From Pedobacter sp. MR2016-24 (GTDB lineage Bacteria > Bacteroidota > Bacteroidia > Sphingobacteriales > Sphingobacteriaceae), in NCBI RefSeq assembly GCF_026239655.1, contig NZ_JAPIVO010000004.1:496001-560000 (forward strand): a stretch of DNA of 64,000 bases. The letters are read 5' to 3'. The notes under the pieces were generated by a model. The model worked only from the letters and a program-made list of their open reading frames with translations, was not told the DNA's origin and searched no databases. The stretch's first letter is position 1; every line of letters starts with the position of its first letter. The position numbers were made by a program, and so were the translations under genes. Of the stretch, positions 1-8,059 are shown piece by piece.

Positions 1-1
1 T

Positions 2-292
2 TTATCGAAATCAACAATACTGGATCTGCAAAAAATGAATATTCATTTTGACGGTCATATTGTACCGGATCAACTGTTCAACTGGCATTTTTTGACGACT
101 GCTAAAGGGCTGTTTATTTTTCTTGGCGGCGGTTTTCTGATCGGTTTTGGTACGCGCTACGCAGGCGGTTGCACTTCAGGACATGCAATCAGTGGTTTAT
201 CTAATTTACAGCTTCCATCGCTTATTGCAGTGGTCGGTTTTTTTATTGGCGGTCTGATCACTACCCATCTTATTTTTCCATTACTATTTTAA
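2..292 (+). CDS. YeeE/YedE-family membrane transporter, 3' part only
   Basis: The reading frame is open to the left edge, so the true start lies upstream; the first visible Met codon is at 35. The visible part is strongly hydrophobic with two or more membrane segments. It has the family's glycine-rich, Cys-containing motif (GGCTSGHAISGL, encoded around 163-200). YeeE/YedE (DUF6691) proteins are inner-membrane sulfur transporters; some take up thiosulfate. In Bacteroidetes they usually come as two adjacent half-size genes, which matches the second copy 10 bp downstream. Family assignment is firm; the substrate is an inference. Confidence 0.8.
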   Translation, partial: LSKSTILDLQKMNIHFDGHIVPDQLFNWHFLTTAKGLFIFLGGGFLIGFGTRYAGGCTSGHAISGLSNLQLPSLIAVVGFFIGGLITTHLIFPLLF

Positions 293-302
293 TCCGTGTG
301 CT

Positions 303-716
303 ATGAAATTTATAAAGTATATCATTACTGGCATCCTTTTCGGAATTATCATGAGTAAATCCGAAGCTATTTCCTGGTACCGGATACAGGAAATGTTTCG
401 TTTTCAGTCTTTCCACATGTTTGGTATTATTGGTACAGCTGTACTTTCCGGCATATTTTTCACCTGGTTAATCAAAGTGTTAAAAGGGAAAGATTTGCAT
501 GGTGAGGAGATCCGGTTTCCAGCTAAAGACAGGTTCTGGAAAAGATATTTATTTGGGGGAGTAATTTTCGGATTGGGCTGGGCACTCACAGGCGCTTGTC
601 CGGGACCTATATTTGTACTGTTAGGGCAGGGTTATGCGGTGATGCTAGTGGTGATTATCAGTTCGCTGTTGGGTACTTATACTTACGGGGTTTTCAAATC
701 AAAACTGCCGCATTGA
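303..716 (+). CDS. YeeE/YedE (DUF6691) family membrane protein, second half-gene
   Basis: This 137-residue protein has about four hydrophobic helices. Near residues 98-112 it has the conserved signature GWALTGACPGPIFVLLGQG, whose Cys is the sulfur-handling residue of this family. It follows the first YeeE half-gene by 10 bp and is presumably co-transcribed and co-assembled with it as one transporter for thiosulfate or a similar sulfur compound. The start is the first Met, right after the preceding stop. A 10-bp inverted repeat (718-727 and 773-782) lies in the convergent gap to the next gene and may help to end transcription. Substrate not provable from sequence. Confidence 0.82.
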   Translation: MKFIKYIITGILFGIIMSKSEAISWYRIQEMFRFQSFHMFGIIGTAVLSGIFFTWLIKVLKGKDLHGEEIRFPAKDRFWKRYLFGGVIFGLGWALTGACPGPIFVLLGQGYAVMLVVIISSLLGTYTYGVFKSKLPH

Positions 717-778
717 AATAATATCAGGTTTGTTCTTCTTGTTATACTGCCGTTATTGAGGAGTAGGCTGGTCTGATA

Positions 779-1339
779 TTATATAGGACTGCGCTTCAAT
801 TGCTTCCTGACCATTTTGGCTCTCGCAAAAAAGGCGATACTTTCAACTGTAATGAGATGATCAATCGTATAAGGTAGTTCTTCCTTAATCCACTCATAAC
901 GCGGAGCAAGATTGGCCAGTGCCTGCATGCAGTGTACTTTGGTAGCTACCAGCGTTTGCGGATCAATGAGATGGGTGAACAGTAATTCAATCAGCGGTGC
1001 GAAGTCAATTTGTTTTACCAATTGCTGATAACAGCTGTCTGCTTTCCTATCAGTTATCATAGCAACCATTTTACTGAAATGACGCATGGCTGATGGATTA
1101 TATTGTTCAGGCAGGAAATCCAGAAAACGTGTCAGGTAAGCACTGAACAGGACTGCTTGATTTGTTAGCAGGTACTCCAGCATCCAGGCCGCACGAAAAG
1201 CAATTTCCTTCTGCCTATGCAGGCTGAGTTCCAGCAGATCATTGATATCAATATTATTTTTTTCAATGATAACGACGGACTGCAATACACGGTTTGCGGA
1301 AAGTCCTGCTAATGCAACGGTCAGTTCTTCCTTGTTCAT
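779..1339 (-). CDS. HEAT-like helical-repeat protein, unknown function
   Basis: This 186-residue protein appears to be all alpha-helical, built from repeated amphipathic helix pairs of HEAT/ARM style. I see no signal peptide, membrane segment or catalytic motif. Similar small helical proteins are common in Sphingobacteriaceae, and I recall them sometimes being mislabelled as adenylosuccinate lyase. I see nothing of that enzyme's active site here. It is convergent with the YeeE pair and its start is separated from the next plus-strand gene by more than 400 bp, so it is probably monocistronic. Likely a protein-binding scaffold, but this is only an inference. Confidence 0.6.
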   Translation of the reverse strand: MNKEELTVALAGLSANRVLQSVVIIEKNNIDINDLLELSLHRQKEIAFRAAWMLEYLLTNQAVLFSAYLTRFLDFLPEQYNPSAMRHFSKMVAMITDRKADSCYQQLVKQIDFAPLIELLFTHLIDPQTLVATKVHCMQALANLAPRYEWIKEELPYTIDHLITVESIAFFARAKMVRKQLKRSPI

Positions 1340-1777
1340 ATTTTAAAGCTATTTAAAATATTTTTTGATATTAAATATTACTGTGTATTTTAATACATAA
1401 ATGCAGATCCTTTTCAGACTGGTTGCTGGTAGATTTGTTGAATCGTCAGTGCTATAATATTTAATAATTTTTTTTCATAAAGTCTTATTTTGTTGATAAA
1501 TCATTCATCTCAAGTAAATTAGGAAGAATTATATTAATCGTGTTATTTGAAATTGAAAATTTACTTTTTTGGTTCGTTTTATTTTTAATTTATTCGCCTG
1601 CTATTATACACGGAATCCCTCAGCGCTGCTCTCCGGACTTTATCTTGTAACGGGGGATAAGAGATGTGATATTTTTAATAACAGTTGATTATAGAGCAAC
1701 CGTTTAAATTCGCATACATTTGAGTTAGTGGCAAGGCAAATTGCGTAGAGACACATTGGAAATACAAAACGTAATAA
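1340..1777. other. AT-rich intergenic region
   Basis: This 438-bp stretch is very AT-rich, with long T and A runs. Apart from a possible promoter at 1715-1722, I see no gene, RNA gene or repeat in it. The base composition change marks the start of the accessory patch that ends at tRNA-Pro. Confidence 0.5.
1715..1722 (+). promoter_or_regulatory. Possible Bacteroidetes -7 promoter box
   Basis: TACATTTG matches the Bacteroidetes -7 consensus TAnnTTTG exactly and lies 55 bp before the start codon of the membrane protein at 1778. No good -33 TTTG is visible at the usual 17-23-bp spacing, so confidence is limited. Confidence 0.35.
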
Positions 1778-2332
1778 ATGATTGAAATTGGACTTATATT
1801 AATTTCCTTGCTGATAGGGATTGTTTTTCTTGTCTATTGGATTCCAAAGATATTGGGCTATCCAAAAATGGGCAAATACTCTGCTGTAATTGTGACACTT
1901 ATAATTATCATCATCACTTGCTTCACAATCTTTGAGGACGATTTATTCTCAAAAAATGATGCACAAAGCTTGTTGGCTGAACAGAGTATTCAAATTGAAG
2001 ATGATTTTAGTATAGAAAAAAACGAATCAATGTATTCTCCCGGGGATTATTATCACACTTTTACGCTGAACATAACATCAAAAGACAGACAAAGAATTAT
2101 AGGTGAAATAAAAAGTTCATCAAATTTTAACAAAGAAAAAGTAGTTGAATATTATTCTGAAAATCGAATTGATTATTATACAGGATCAAAAAGAATAAAA
2201 AATTATGAAACAAAGGATCAATATATTCGGGAACTTTTCGAACCGCGAGGGAATGGGTATGCACCAATCTGGAGAAAGATAAGAATTGAAAAGAAAGACA
2301 ATAAATTAATATTCGAAGATATTGATGAGTAG
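1778..2332 (+). CDS. Small two-helix membrane protein, possible immunity-type protein
   Basis: This 184-residue protein has two N-terminal hydrophobic helices (about 3-24 and 35-51). A charged, lysine- and glutamate-rich soluble domain rich in predicted beta structure follows. I do not recognise a named domain. Codon use is AT-rich compared with the flanking core genes. It sits upstream of relics of two families (DUF7660 and stand-alone EF-Tu domain III) that often occur among immunity genes of polymorphic toxins, so an immunity role is plausible but unproven. Start chosen at the first Met, 55 bp after a possible -7 box. Intact, unlike its downstream neighbours. Confidence 0.6.
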   Translation: MIEIGLILISLLIGIVFLVYWIPKILGYPKMGKYSAVIVTLIIIIITCFTIFEDDLFSKNDAQSLLAEQSIQIEDDFSIEKNESMYSPGDYYHTFTLNITSKDRQRIIGEIKSSSNFNKEKVVEYYSENRIDYYTGSKRIKNYETKDQYIRELFEPRGNGYAPIWRKIRIEKKDNKLIFEDIDE

Positions 2333-2449
2333 AGTGACTGACAATAGTTACAAAAAATAGCTGGAATTTCTTTACGCCGATCAGATTTTCAAATACTATA
2401 TTGATGACCAGCAGGCGTGTACATTTAAGTGAGCGTCATAACTAATATT
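2333..2449 (+). other. Unassigned relic-like segment
   Basis: This is non-coding as it stands. One frame (2361-2432) gives a protein-like tail of 23 residues ending at TGA (LEFLYADQIFKYYIDDQ and a few more), without a start codon. It may be the end of a decayed gene. No family is recognisable. Confidence 0.25.
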
Positions 2450-2688
2450 ATGACTACTATAATTGATAATTTAAAGTTTTTGATAGACAGAGTTTTAGTG
2501 CGTTTGTAGGTTTATTGCACTAGGAATATCTGAGCAATCCCTAGAGTTGGGAAAATAGAACTCTGCTAAGTCAATATACAGTCGACATACAAGGTTACTA
2601 TGATAACACAAAGCAAAGTATAAATGCTGGCCAATCTGATTGGTCAACATTCGCAGACATATTTAAGGGCGCTAAGATTTATGAGTAA
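2450..2688 (+). pseudogene. Decayed DUF7660-family protein
   Basis: The frame starting with ATG at 2450 runs into TAG after 19 codons. From about 2470 the next frame carries recognisable DUF7660 sequence: DRQSFSAFVGLLH, then SWENRTL, then DIQGYYDN, and the family's C-terminal signature (WSTFADIFKGAKIYE) before TAA at 2686. That frame is interrupted by two TAG codons (2521 and 2542). About 6-10 residues also seem deleted between the SWENRTL and DIQGYYDN blocks. DUF7660 proteins are small, of unknown activity, and are often found in immunity-gene clusters. Multiple lesions make function very unlikely. The ATG of the next relic follows the stop directly. Confidence 0.65.
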
Positions 2689-3021
2689 ATGAAAATCAAT
2701 ATAAAGAACGGCGATTTGATAATGGTAAAAGCAAAAATCACTATGAAATCGACAGAAGACGGTGGAAGGCATTTTAGTTTTAAATCAGGTTATAGGCCTA
2801 ATCATGTGTTTGAGCTACCAGAAAATCTCTAGGACTTAAAAACATACAACGGCGACATCCTTTTCGACGACCAGGAATTATTTGAACCAGGTACTGCAAA
2901 AGTCGTAACAGTTAGATTTTTGAATATTTTAGATATACAAAGATATATCAGCATTGGAAGAAAGTGGTATATCAATGAAGCAGTCAGGACTTTAGGATTT
3001 GGTGAAATAATGTCGGTATAA
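2689..3021 (+). pseudogene. EF-Tu domain III-like stand-alone protein with internal amber codon
   Basis: The frame from ATG 2689 to TAA 3019-3021 would encode about 110 residues but is broken by TAG at 2830-2832. Both halves are in the same frame. The N-half has EF-Tu domain III features (EDGGRHFSFKSGYRPNHVFE), and the C-half ends with INEAVRTLGFGEI, corresponding to the IREGGRTVGAG strand of EF-Tu. Free-standing proteins of this type, without a GTPase domain, are common in Bacteroidetes immunity clusters; their role is unknown. A single base change would restore the frame, so it may be a young pseudogene. Readthrough cannot be excluded. Confidence 0.7.
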
Positions 3022-3069
3022 AACTGTTGGTAATTTTGCTAAATTGTTTGGAAATGATTGCGACACAGT

Positions 3070-3186
3070 TCATTTTACACTCCTCTTCGAATCTCTGGCC
3101 AGATCTCCCATTACAAAATAGAGCAATGCACCAATTAAAATAAAGATAAGCAGATAATACCAATGACGTCTATCGGTTATGTGCAT
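3070..3186 (-). CDS. Possible 38-residue single-span membrane peptide
   Basis: On the minus strand, ATG at 3184-3186 opens a 38-codon frame (starting MHITDRRHWYYLLIFILIG) that ends at TGA at 3070-3072. It has a basic N-terminus, one strongly hydrophobic helix of about 20 residues, and a charged tail. The composition is typical of a real small membrane protein, but there is no homology argument, and it lies in a patch full of relics. Confidence 0.3.
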   Translation of the reverse strand: MHITDRRHWYYLLIFILIGALLYFVMGDLARDSKRSVK

Positions 3187-3191
3187 ACCGG

Positions 3192-3563
3192 ATGTTAAAA
3201 TTACTGGTATCTGTGCTTACTGTTAAAATAGTAATGAATGTTTATAATCGTAGCATATACAAAAAATTAGTCGAGCATCTTGACAAGAAGCAGATAACTG
3301 TTTATCAATTAAAATCAGGAGAGATTGGTTTTATTCTTGACAAAAAAATTAGTTATGAAGTAAAAGAAACAGCAACTGAAAGTGATCTAAGGAACTTAAC
3401 TGACATATCGAAAAATCTTGATATTGAAGATTGCCATGTCATAGGTAGGCACCCGGTAAAATTATTTGATCTTTTATTTGGTGTGGATTCATCCATTAAG
3501 ATGATCTTAATAAAAAGGTTAGTTCATAAAAAAAGAGATCATTCGATCTCTTTTTTTATTTAA
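3192..3563 (+). CDS. Hypothetical protein whose frame runs through a terminator hairpin
   Basis: This 123-residue frame has a short hydrophobic N-terminus and then a soluble region with no motif that I recognise. The last 11 or so residues (KKRDHSISFFI) are encoded by the palindromic terminator at 3528-3557, which belongs to the tRNA-Pro gene on the other strand. The natural stop has therefore probably been lost or displaced. It could be a 3'-truncated gene fused to the tRNA terminator, a pattern expected when foreign DNA is joined to a tRNA flank. AT-rich like the other genes in this patch. Confidence 0.4.
   Translation: MLKLLVSVLTVKIVMNVYNRSIYKKLVEHLDKKQITVYQLKSGEIGFILDKKISYEVKETATESDLRNLTDISKNLDIEDCHVIGRHPVKLFDLLFGVDSSIKMILIKRLVHKKRDHSISFFI
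3528..3557. terminator. Bidirectional terminator (tRNA-Pro and the ORF above)
   Basis: Perfect 13-bp arms (seven A then GAGATC, and GATCTC then seven T) flank a 4-nt loop. The hairpin lies 9 bp past the tRNA 3' end on the minus strand and overlaps the end of the plus-strand ORF. Confidence 0.8.
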
Positions 3564-3565
3564 TG

Positions 3566-3639
3566 TCGGGGTGGCAGGATTCGAACCTACGACCTCCTGC
3601 TCCCAAAGCAGGCGCGATACCGGGCTACGCTACACCCCG
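3566..3639 (-). tRNA. tRNA-Pro (anticodon TGG)
   Basis: Reading the minus strand gives a complete cloverleaf. The acceptor stem is CGGGGTG/CACCCCG and the D arm is short. The anticodon stem CCTGC/GCAGG holds the loop TTTGGGA, so the anticodon is TGG. The T arm is GTAGG-TTCGAAT-CCTGC and the discriminator base is A. CCA is not encoded, as usual in Bacteroidetes. The accessory patch (1.3-3.56 kb) abuts its 3' end, the side where integrative elements usually insert. Confidence 0.95.
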
Positions 3640-3700
3640 AAAAAATTGGTATCACCTTTTTATTAGTATATAAAACAAGATCCCCTGTTTTGCTATGCGA

Positions 3701-3708
3701 CAAAGGTA
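3701..3708 (-). promoter_or_regulatory. Possible -7 box of tRNA-Pro
   Basis: On the minus strand this reads TACCTTTG, an exact TAnnTTTG match, about 60 bp upstream of the mature tRNA 5' end. No clear -33 element is visible. Confidence 0.4.
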
Positions 3709-3885
3709 AATAAATAGATGAGATATTTATAGGGTAAAATGGTTTAAGTCTGAAAAATCACATAAGACCTTGCTTTTCAAGCAGAATAATTTCAAATAAT
3801 ATTTAACAGGCTGTATACGGAACCTGAAAAGCCAATTTCTAATCCTATTGGTTGCAGGAGAGCTGTCGCTTACCGAAATGACAAT

Positions 3886-3910
3886 AAACCCTTCCAAAAT
3901 GGAAGGGTTT
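3886..3910. terminator. Strong hairpin, probable terminator or insulator
   Basis: The perfect 11-bp arms AAACCCTTCCA and TGGAAGGGTTT are separated by AAA. The U-tract is weak (ATCTTT follows). It lies upstream of the kdp promoter region and may shield it from readthrough. Confidence 0.55.
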
Positions 3911-3991
3911 ATCTTTCCAAAATTTCCTTCAACTCATATTACAAATCATAAATGATTGATTTATAGCGATTAGTGAGTGTGTCCTTTTCTT

Positions 3992-4008
3992 TGGTACCAA
4001 CATTGGCA
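3992..4008 (+). promoter_or_regulatory. Possible sigma-54 (-24/-12) promoter of the kdp operon
   Basis: TGGTACCAACATTGGCA resembles the -24/-12 consensus TGGCAC-N5-TTGC, with GG and the TTG block at the right spacing but a G in place of the invariant -12 C. It ends 25 bp before the first ORF of the operon. No TAnnTTTG box is seen here. Bacteroidetes kdp operons are often controlled by NtrC-type regulators, which would fit. This is an inference. Confidence 0.3.
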
Positions 4009-4032
4009 ATGGGCATGTAAACAAACATAAAA

Positions 4033-4116
4033 ATGATCACTGCAATTCTATTCATCGTCCTCTTAGCCCTTTGCTGGGTAGTTTACAAATCTATCGACTG
4101 GTTCGAAAAAATCTAA
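4033..4116 (+). CDS. 27-residue single-span membrane peptide before kdpF
   Basis: ATG 4033 opens a 27-codon frame (MITAILFIVLLALCWVVYKS plus seven residues, ending EKI) consisting of one hydrophobic helix and a short polar tail. It ends 5 bp before the kdpF start and looks like the first gene of the operon. Its size and shape resemble KdpF, so it may be a second KdpF-like accessory peptide of the Kdp complex or a leader peptide. No family name is known to me. Too short for default gene callers. Confidence 0.55.
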   Translation: MITAILFIVLLALCWVVYKSIDWFEKI

Positions 4117-4121
4117 CAATT

Positions 4122-4199
4122 ATGACTGCACTATTTATTATCGCTATCGCCGTATTCATCTACATGATTTATGTGCTGATTAAACCCGAAAAATTTTAA
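4122..4199 (+). CDS. kdpF: K+-transporting ATPase small subunit KdpF
   Basis: This 25-residue peptide is a single transmembrane helix ending in the KPEKF tail that is characteristic of KdpF. KdpF is a small inner-membrane subunit that stabilises the KdpABC high-affinity K+ pump. It starts 5 bp after the preceding small ORF and ends 9 bp before kdpA, exactly the position expected in kdpFABC operons. Identification rests on position, length and C-terminal motif, which agree. Confidence 0.88.
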   Translation: MTALFIIAIAVFIYMIYVLIKPEKF

Positions 4200-4208
4200 T
4201 TAAACGCT

Positions 4209-5927
4209 ATGAACACTGAATTATTAGGAATTATTGCCACCTACCTGCTCACGCTGGCAATAGCTATTCCCCTGGGTAAGTACCTGGCAAAGGTATTTGC
4301 CGGAGAGAAAGTCTGGACTGACTTCTTAAAACCTGTTGAGAAAGGTATTTTCAAATTATCTGGTATCAATACGAACGAACAAATGAACTGGAAGCAGGCC
4401 ATGAAAGCGATGCTTACCATTAACCTGGTCTGGTTGGTTTACGGTTTCTTTGTTTTACTCAACCAGGATAAACTGCCGCTTAATCCTGATGGTAACCCGG
4501 GAATGACACCGGATCTTGCTTTTAATACCATCATCAGTTTTGTGGTGAACTGTAATTTACAGCATTACTCTGGGGAAAGTGGTGTTTCTTATCTCACACA
4601 GCATGTGGTTTTAATGTTCCTCCAATTTGTGAGTGCGGCCACAGGTCTCGCTGCCGCAGTGGTATTCTTTAAAGCGTTCAGGGATAAAACCACAGCTACC
4701 TTAGGTAACTTCTGGGAATATTTTGTGAAATCAATTACACGCTTATTACTACCGTTAGCGCTGATAATGGCTATCATACTGGCATTCTCAGGAACGCCAT
4801 CAAGTTATGAAGGTAAGGATCAGTTCATATCCTTACAGGGCGATACGGTAAATGTATCAAGAGGCCCGGCAGCGGGATTCATTGCTATTAAACACCTGGG
4901 GACCAATGGCGGTGGCTGGTTTGGTGCGAACTCGGCACATCCATTGGAAAACCCTTCTTACTTCACCAATATGGTGGAGCTGATTGCTCAGGTCATACTG
5001 CCTATCGCAATGGTAATCGCTTTCGGTTACTTCATTAGAAAACGGAAACTGGCCTGGATGATCTTCGGCGTGATGACCATAGGGATGTTTTTATTACTGA
5101 TCCCAACAGTAAGCAGCGAACTGGGAGGAAATCCTGCCATTGCTAAAATGGGCATTTCACAGTTGAGTGGTGCAATGGAGGGTAAAGAGGTGAGGTTCGG
5201 GCCTGCCATATCGGGCTACTGGAGTACGGTAACGACCATCATTTCTACAGGTTCTGTAAATAGCATGCACGACAGTACAATGCCTTTAACCGGCTTATGG
5301 CAATTGCTGGGTATGATGATCAACGCTTTTTATGGCGGCTGCGGAGTAGGAGTGCTGAATTATTTTATCTATCTGATTATTGCGGTATTCATTTCAGGTT
5401 TAATGGTAGGCCGAACACCAGAATTTTTGGGTCATAAGGTCGAAGCAAGGGAGATTAAAATCGCAGCGATCATCACATTGCTGAGTCCATTCTTAATTCT
5501 TGCGGGCACGGCTTTATCGAGTTATGTATTTATGGCACATGGCGATGCAGCCTGGGCAGTACAGCCAAAAAACTGGTTGAATAACCCTGGTTTCCATGGT
5601 TTCTCGGAAATGTTATATGAAATCACCTCTTCTAATGCGAACAATGGTTCTGGTTTTGAAGGGCTGGGTGATAACAATGTTTTCTGGAACGTGACTTCCG
5701 GTTTCATTCTATTCCTGGGCAGGTTCTTACCGATCATCGGTCCGGTAGCCATTGCTGGTTTATTGGGTGCTAAAAAATATATTCCTGAATCTGCTGGTAC
5801 ATTAAAGACAGATACAATGACTTTTAGTCTGATGACCTTCGCCGTCATTCTGGTGCTGAATGCACTTTCTTATTTCCCTGCACTGGCTTTAGGTCCATTG
5901 GCAGAATACTTTACGCTGATTAAATAG
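4209..5927 (+). CDS. kdpA: K+-transporting ATPase channel subunit KdpA
   Basis: KdpA is the K+-selective subunit of the KdpFABC pump in the inner membrane. At 572 residues it has the normal length, with about ten membrane helices. The four selectivity-filter loops are visible: [10 protein letters not shown] near 114-124, [11 protein letters not shown] near 232, [11 protein letters not shown] near 347, and [10 protein letters not shown] near 375. The KdpB start follows after 5 bp, so translation is probably coupled. Expressed at low external K+; regulation here presumably goes through the KdpD and histidine-kinase genes at the end of the operon. No odd features. Confidence 0.97.
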   Translation: MNTELLGIIATYLLTLAIAIPLGKYLAKVFAGEKVWTDFLKPVEKGIFKLSGINTNEQMNWKQAMKAMLTINLVWLVYGFFVLLNQDKLPLNPDGNPGMTPDLAFNTIISFVVNCNLQHYSGESGVSYLTQHVVLMFLQFVSAATGLAAAVVFFKAFRDKTTATLGNFWEYFVKSITRLLLPLALIMAIILAFSGTPSSYEGKDQFISLQGDTVNVSRGPAAGFIAIKHLGTNGGGWFGANSAHPLENPSYFTNMVELIAQVILPIAMVIAFGYFIRKRKLAWMIFGVMTIGMFLLLIPTVSSELGGNPAIAKMGISQLSGAMEGKEVRFGPAISGYWSTVTTIISTGSVNSMHDSTMPLTGLWQLLGMMINAFYGGCGVGVLNYFIYLIIAVFISGLMVGRTPEFLGHKVEAREIKIAAIITLLSPFLILAGTALSSYVFMAHGDAAWAVQPKNWLNNPGFHGFSEMLYEITSSNANNGSGFEGLGDNNVFWNVTSGFILFLGRFLPIIGPVAIAGLLGAKKYIPESAGTLKTDTMTFSLMTFAVILVLNALSYFPALALGPLAEYFTLIK

Positions 5928-5932
5928 AAATC

Positions 5933-7963
5933 ATGAACTCTTCTAATAAATTATTTGAACCCGCATTAGTGCAAACGGCATTAAAGCAATCTTTTATCAA
6001 ACTTGATCCAAGGGTAATGGTGCGTAACCCTGTGATGTTTACTGTAGAGGTAGGCACAGTGGTGATGGCTTATGTAACCGTATATTCTATCAACCATACA
6101 GGTCAGGGTTCGCCGATATATAACTTTTTTATCTTTTTGATACTCTTTTTAACGGTGCTCTTCGCGAATTTTGCGGAAGCAATTGCCGAGGCGAGGGGAA
6201 AGGCACAGGCAGATAGTCTGAGAAAAACCCGGGAAGAAACACCTGCAAGAGTGGTGCTGAGTAATGGAAGCCTGGAAACACGTTCTTCAAGCCAGCTTAA
6301 AAAAGGAGATGTGTTTTTCTGCGAAGCAGGAGATACCATTCCTACGGATGGGGAGATTATAGAAGGTATTGCAACTATTGATGAGTCGGCCATTACGGGT
6401 GAGTCTGCGCCGGTAATTCGTGAGTCGGGTGGCGATAAATCTTCGGTCACTGGTGGTACCAAGGTTTTGTCAGACCAGATTAAGGTAATGGTCAGCACAG
6501 AACCTGGTGAAAGTTTTCTGGATAAAATGATTGCACTGGTAGAAGGTGCTTCACGCCAGAAGACACCGAATGAGATTGCTTTAACTATCCTGCTGGCCAG
6601 TTTCACATTAGTGTTTATCATCGTTTGTGTGACTTTGAAACCATTTGCTGATTATGCGAATACGCCTATTACAATCGCAGCTTTAATCTCTTTGTTTGTG
6701 TGTTTGATCCCTACTACCATTGGCGGTTTGCTTTCCGCTATTGGTATTGCAGGGATGGACAGGGCTTTACGGGCAAACGTAATCACCAAATCAGGTAAAG
6801 CGGTAGAAACTGCTGGTGATATTGATGTATTGTTACTGGATAAAACCGGTACCATTACTATTGGTAACCGTAAGGCTACTAATTTTTATCCGACGGCAAA
6901 TGCAAATCTTAAGGAATTCACTGATGCCTGTGTATTAAGTTCACTAGCGGATGAAACGCCGGAAGGCAAGTCTATCGTGGAGTTGGCTACCTTGCAGGAT
7001 AGCCGCACATTACCGGTTATCCCTGAAGGTGCTGAGTTTATCAAATTCACGGCAGAGACAAGGTCGAGTGGCCTGGATACGCCAGATGGCAGAAGAATCC
7101 GTAAAGGGGCATTTGATTCTATGCGTAACATCGTGACCAAAGCGGGGAATGTATTTCCATCGGATATTGAAGAAGAAGTCAAAAGGATTGCGTCTAATGG
7201 TGGAACTCCGCTGGTAGTAACTGTTAATGAAAATGCTTTAGGGGTGATTGAATTGCAGGATATCATTAAACCGGGTATTAGTGAACGTTTTGACAGACTC
7301 CGTAAAATGGGGGTGAAAACAGTGATGGTAACGGGCGATAATCCGCTGACTGCTAAGTTTATTGCAGAGAAAGCAGGTGTGGATGACTTTATTGCTGAAG
7401 CCAAACCTGAGGATAAAATGAACTACATCAAAGACGAACAGGCGTTAGGTAAGCTGGTGGCGATGATGGGCGATGGTACAAACGATGCCCCTGCATTGGC
7501 CCAGGCAGATGTTGGTGTAGCGATGAACAGTGGTACACAGGCAGCGAAAGAAGCTGGTAATATGGTGGATCTGGACAATGACCCGACCAAGCTGATCGAG
7601 ATTGTGGAAATTGGTAAACAGTTGCTGATTACCCGCGGAACACTGACTACCTTCTCTATTGCGAATGATGTGGCCAAGTATTTTGCGATTGTACCAGCCT
7701 TGTTTATTGCGTCAATTCCTGCATTGCAAAGCCTGAATATCATGGGATTGCATAGTCCGGAAAGCGCAATTATGTCGGCCGTAATATTCAACGCCATCAT
7801 TATTCCTATTCTGATCCCGCTTGCCTTGAAAGGGGTAGCTTACAAACCAATCGGTGCGAGTGCTTTATTGCGGAGAAACCTGCTGATTTATGGATTGGGA
7901 GGGGTTATCGCACCATTTATTGGTATCAAGTTAATTGATTTATTAGTGGGTTTATTCGTATAA
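5933..7963 (+). CDS. kdpB: K+-transporting P-type ATPase catalytic subunit KdpB
   Basis: This is the 676-residue P-type (class IA) ATPase that energises K+ uptake through KdpA. Visible motifs are TGES in the actuator domain (about 154-157), DKTGT with the phosphorylated Asp303, the nucleotide-binding region, and [16 protein letters not shown] near 513 that closes the phosphorylation domain. Length and motif order are those of a functional KdpB. It follows kdpA by 5 bp. After its stop lies an 85-bp module with a false ATG and a palindrome before the true start of kdpC, which may alter expression of KdpC relative to KdpAB. Confidence 0.97.
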   Translation: MNSSNKLFEPALVQTALKQSFIKLDPRVMVRNPVMFTVEVGTVVMAYVTVYSINHTGQGSPIYNFFIFLILFLTVLFANFAEAIAEARGKAQADSLRKTREETPARVVLSNGSLETRSSSQLKKGDVFFCEAGDTIPTDGEIIEGIATIDESAITGESAPVIRESGGDKSSVTGGTKVLSDQIKVMVSTEPGESFLDKMIALVEGASRQKTPNEIALTILLASFTLVFIIVCVTLKPFADYANTPITIAALISLFVCLIPTTIGGLLSAIGIAGMDRALRANVITKSGKAVETAGDIDVLLLDKTGTITIGNRKATNFYPTANANLKEFTDACVLSSLADETPEGKSIVELATLQDSRTLPVIPEGAEFIKFTAETRSSGLDTPDGRRIRKGAFDSMRNIVTKAGNVFPSDIEEEVKRIASNGGTPLVVTVNENALGVIELQDIIKPGISERFDRLRKMGVKTVMVTGDNPLTAKFIAEKAGVDDFIAEAKPEDKMNYIKDEQALGKLVAMMGDGTNDAPALAQADVGVAMNSGTQAAKEAGNMVDLDNDPTKLIEIVEIGKQLLITRGTLTTFSIANDVAKYFAIVPALFIASIPALQSLNIMGLHSPESAIMSAVIFNAIIIPILIPLALKGVAYKPIGASALLRRNLLIYGLGGVIAPFIGIKLIDLLVGLFV

Positions 7964-7974
7964 AATTTAATACC

Positions 7975-8059
7975 ATGAAACCATCATGATCTTACAATTC
8001 ACAAATGACATGAACAGATCATGATAGCTTCATCACCGTTAAAAACAAATTATAAACAA
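7975..8059 (+). repeat. Start-codon leader module, copy 1 (before kdpC)
   Basis: The module begins with ATGAAACCATCATGA, a mini-ORF of Met-Lys-Pro-Ser-stop. The mini-ORF lies inside the left arm (7977-7991) of an imperfect palindrome whose right arm is GATCATGATAGCTTC (8017-8031), with 13 of 15 positions pairing. An A-rich stretch then leads directly to the kdpC ATG at 8060, 85 bp from the false ATG. Related copies occur at 8681, 41495 and 41581. Confidence 0.7.

Larger units (their letters stand above)
3640..4032. other. Intergenic region between tRNA-Pro and the kdp operon
   Basis: This 393-bp region holds a possible tRNA promoter, a hairpin at 3886-3910 and a possible sigma-54-type promoter for kdp. 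I see no coding potential elsewhere in it. Confidence 0.5.

Noticed and set aside
1340..3640. Integrative element with att duplication at tRNA-Pro
   Set aside because: The patch abuts the tRNA 3' end and is AT-rich, but I found no second copy of the tRNA end, no integrase and no clear far boundary.
6103..7404. Long minus-strand ORFs (172 codons each) opposite kdpB
   Set aside because: They lie wholly inside kdpB, which is complete and has all P-type ATPase motifs. The antisense translations show no domain, signal peptide or plausible start context.
8021..8059. Longer kdpC start at 8021
   Set aside because: Those 13 codons lie in the right arm of a palindromic module that recurs before other genes. 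KdpC homologues start like the Met at 8060.
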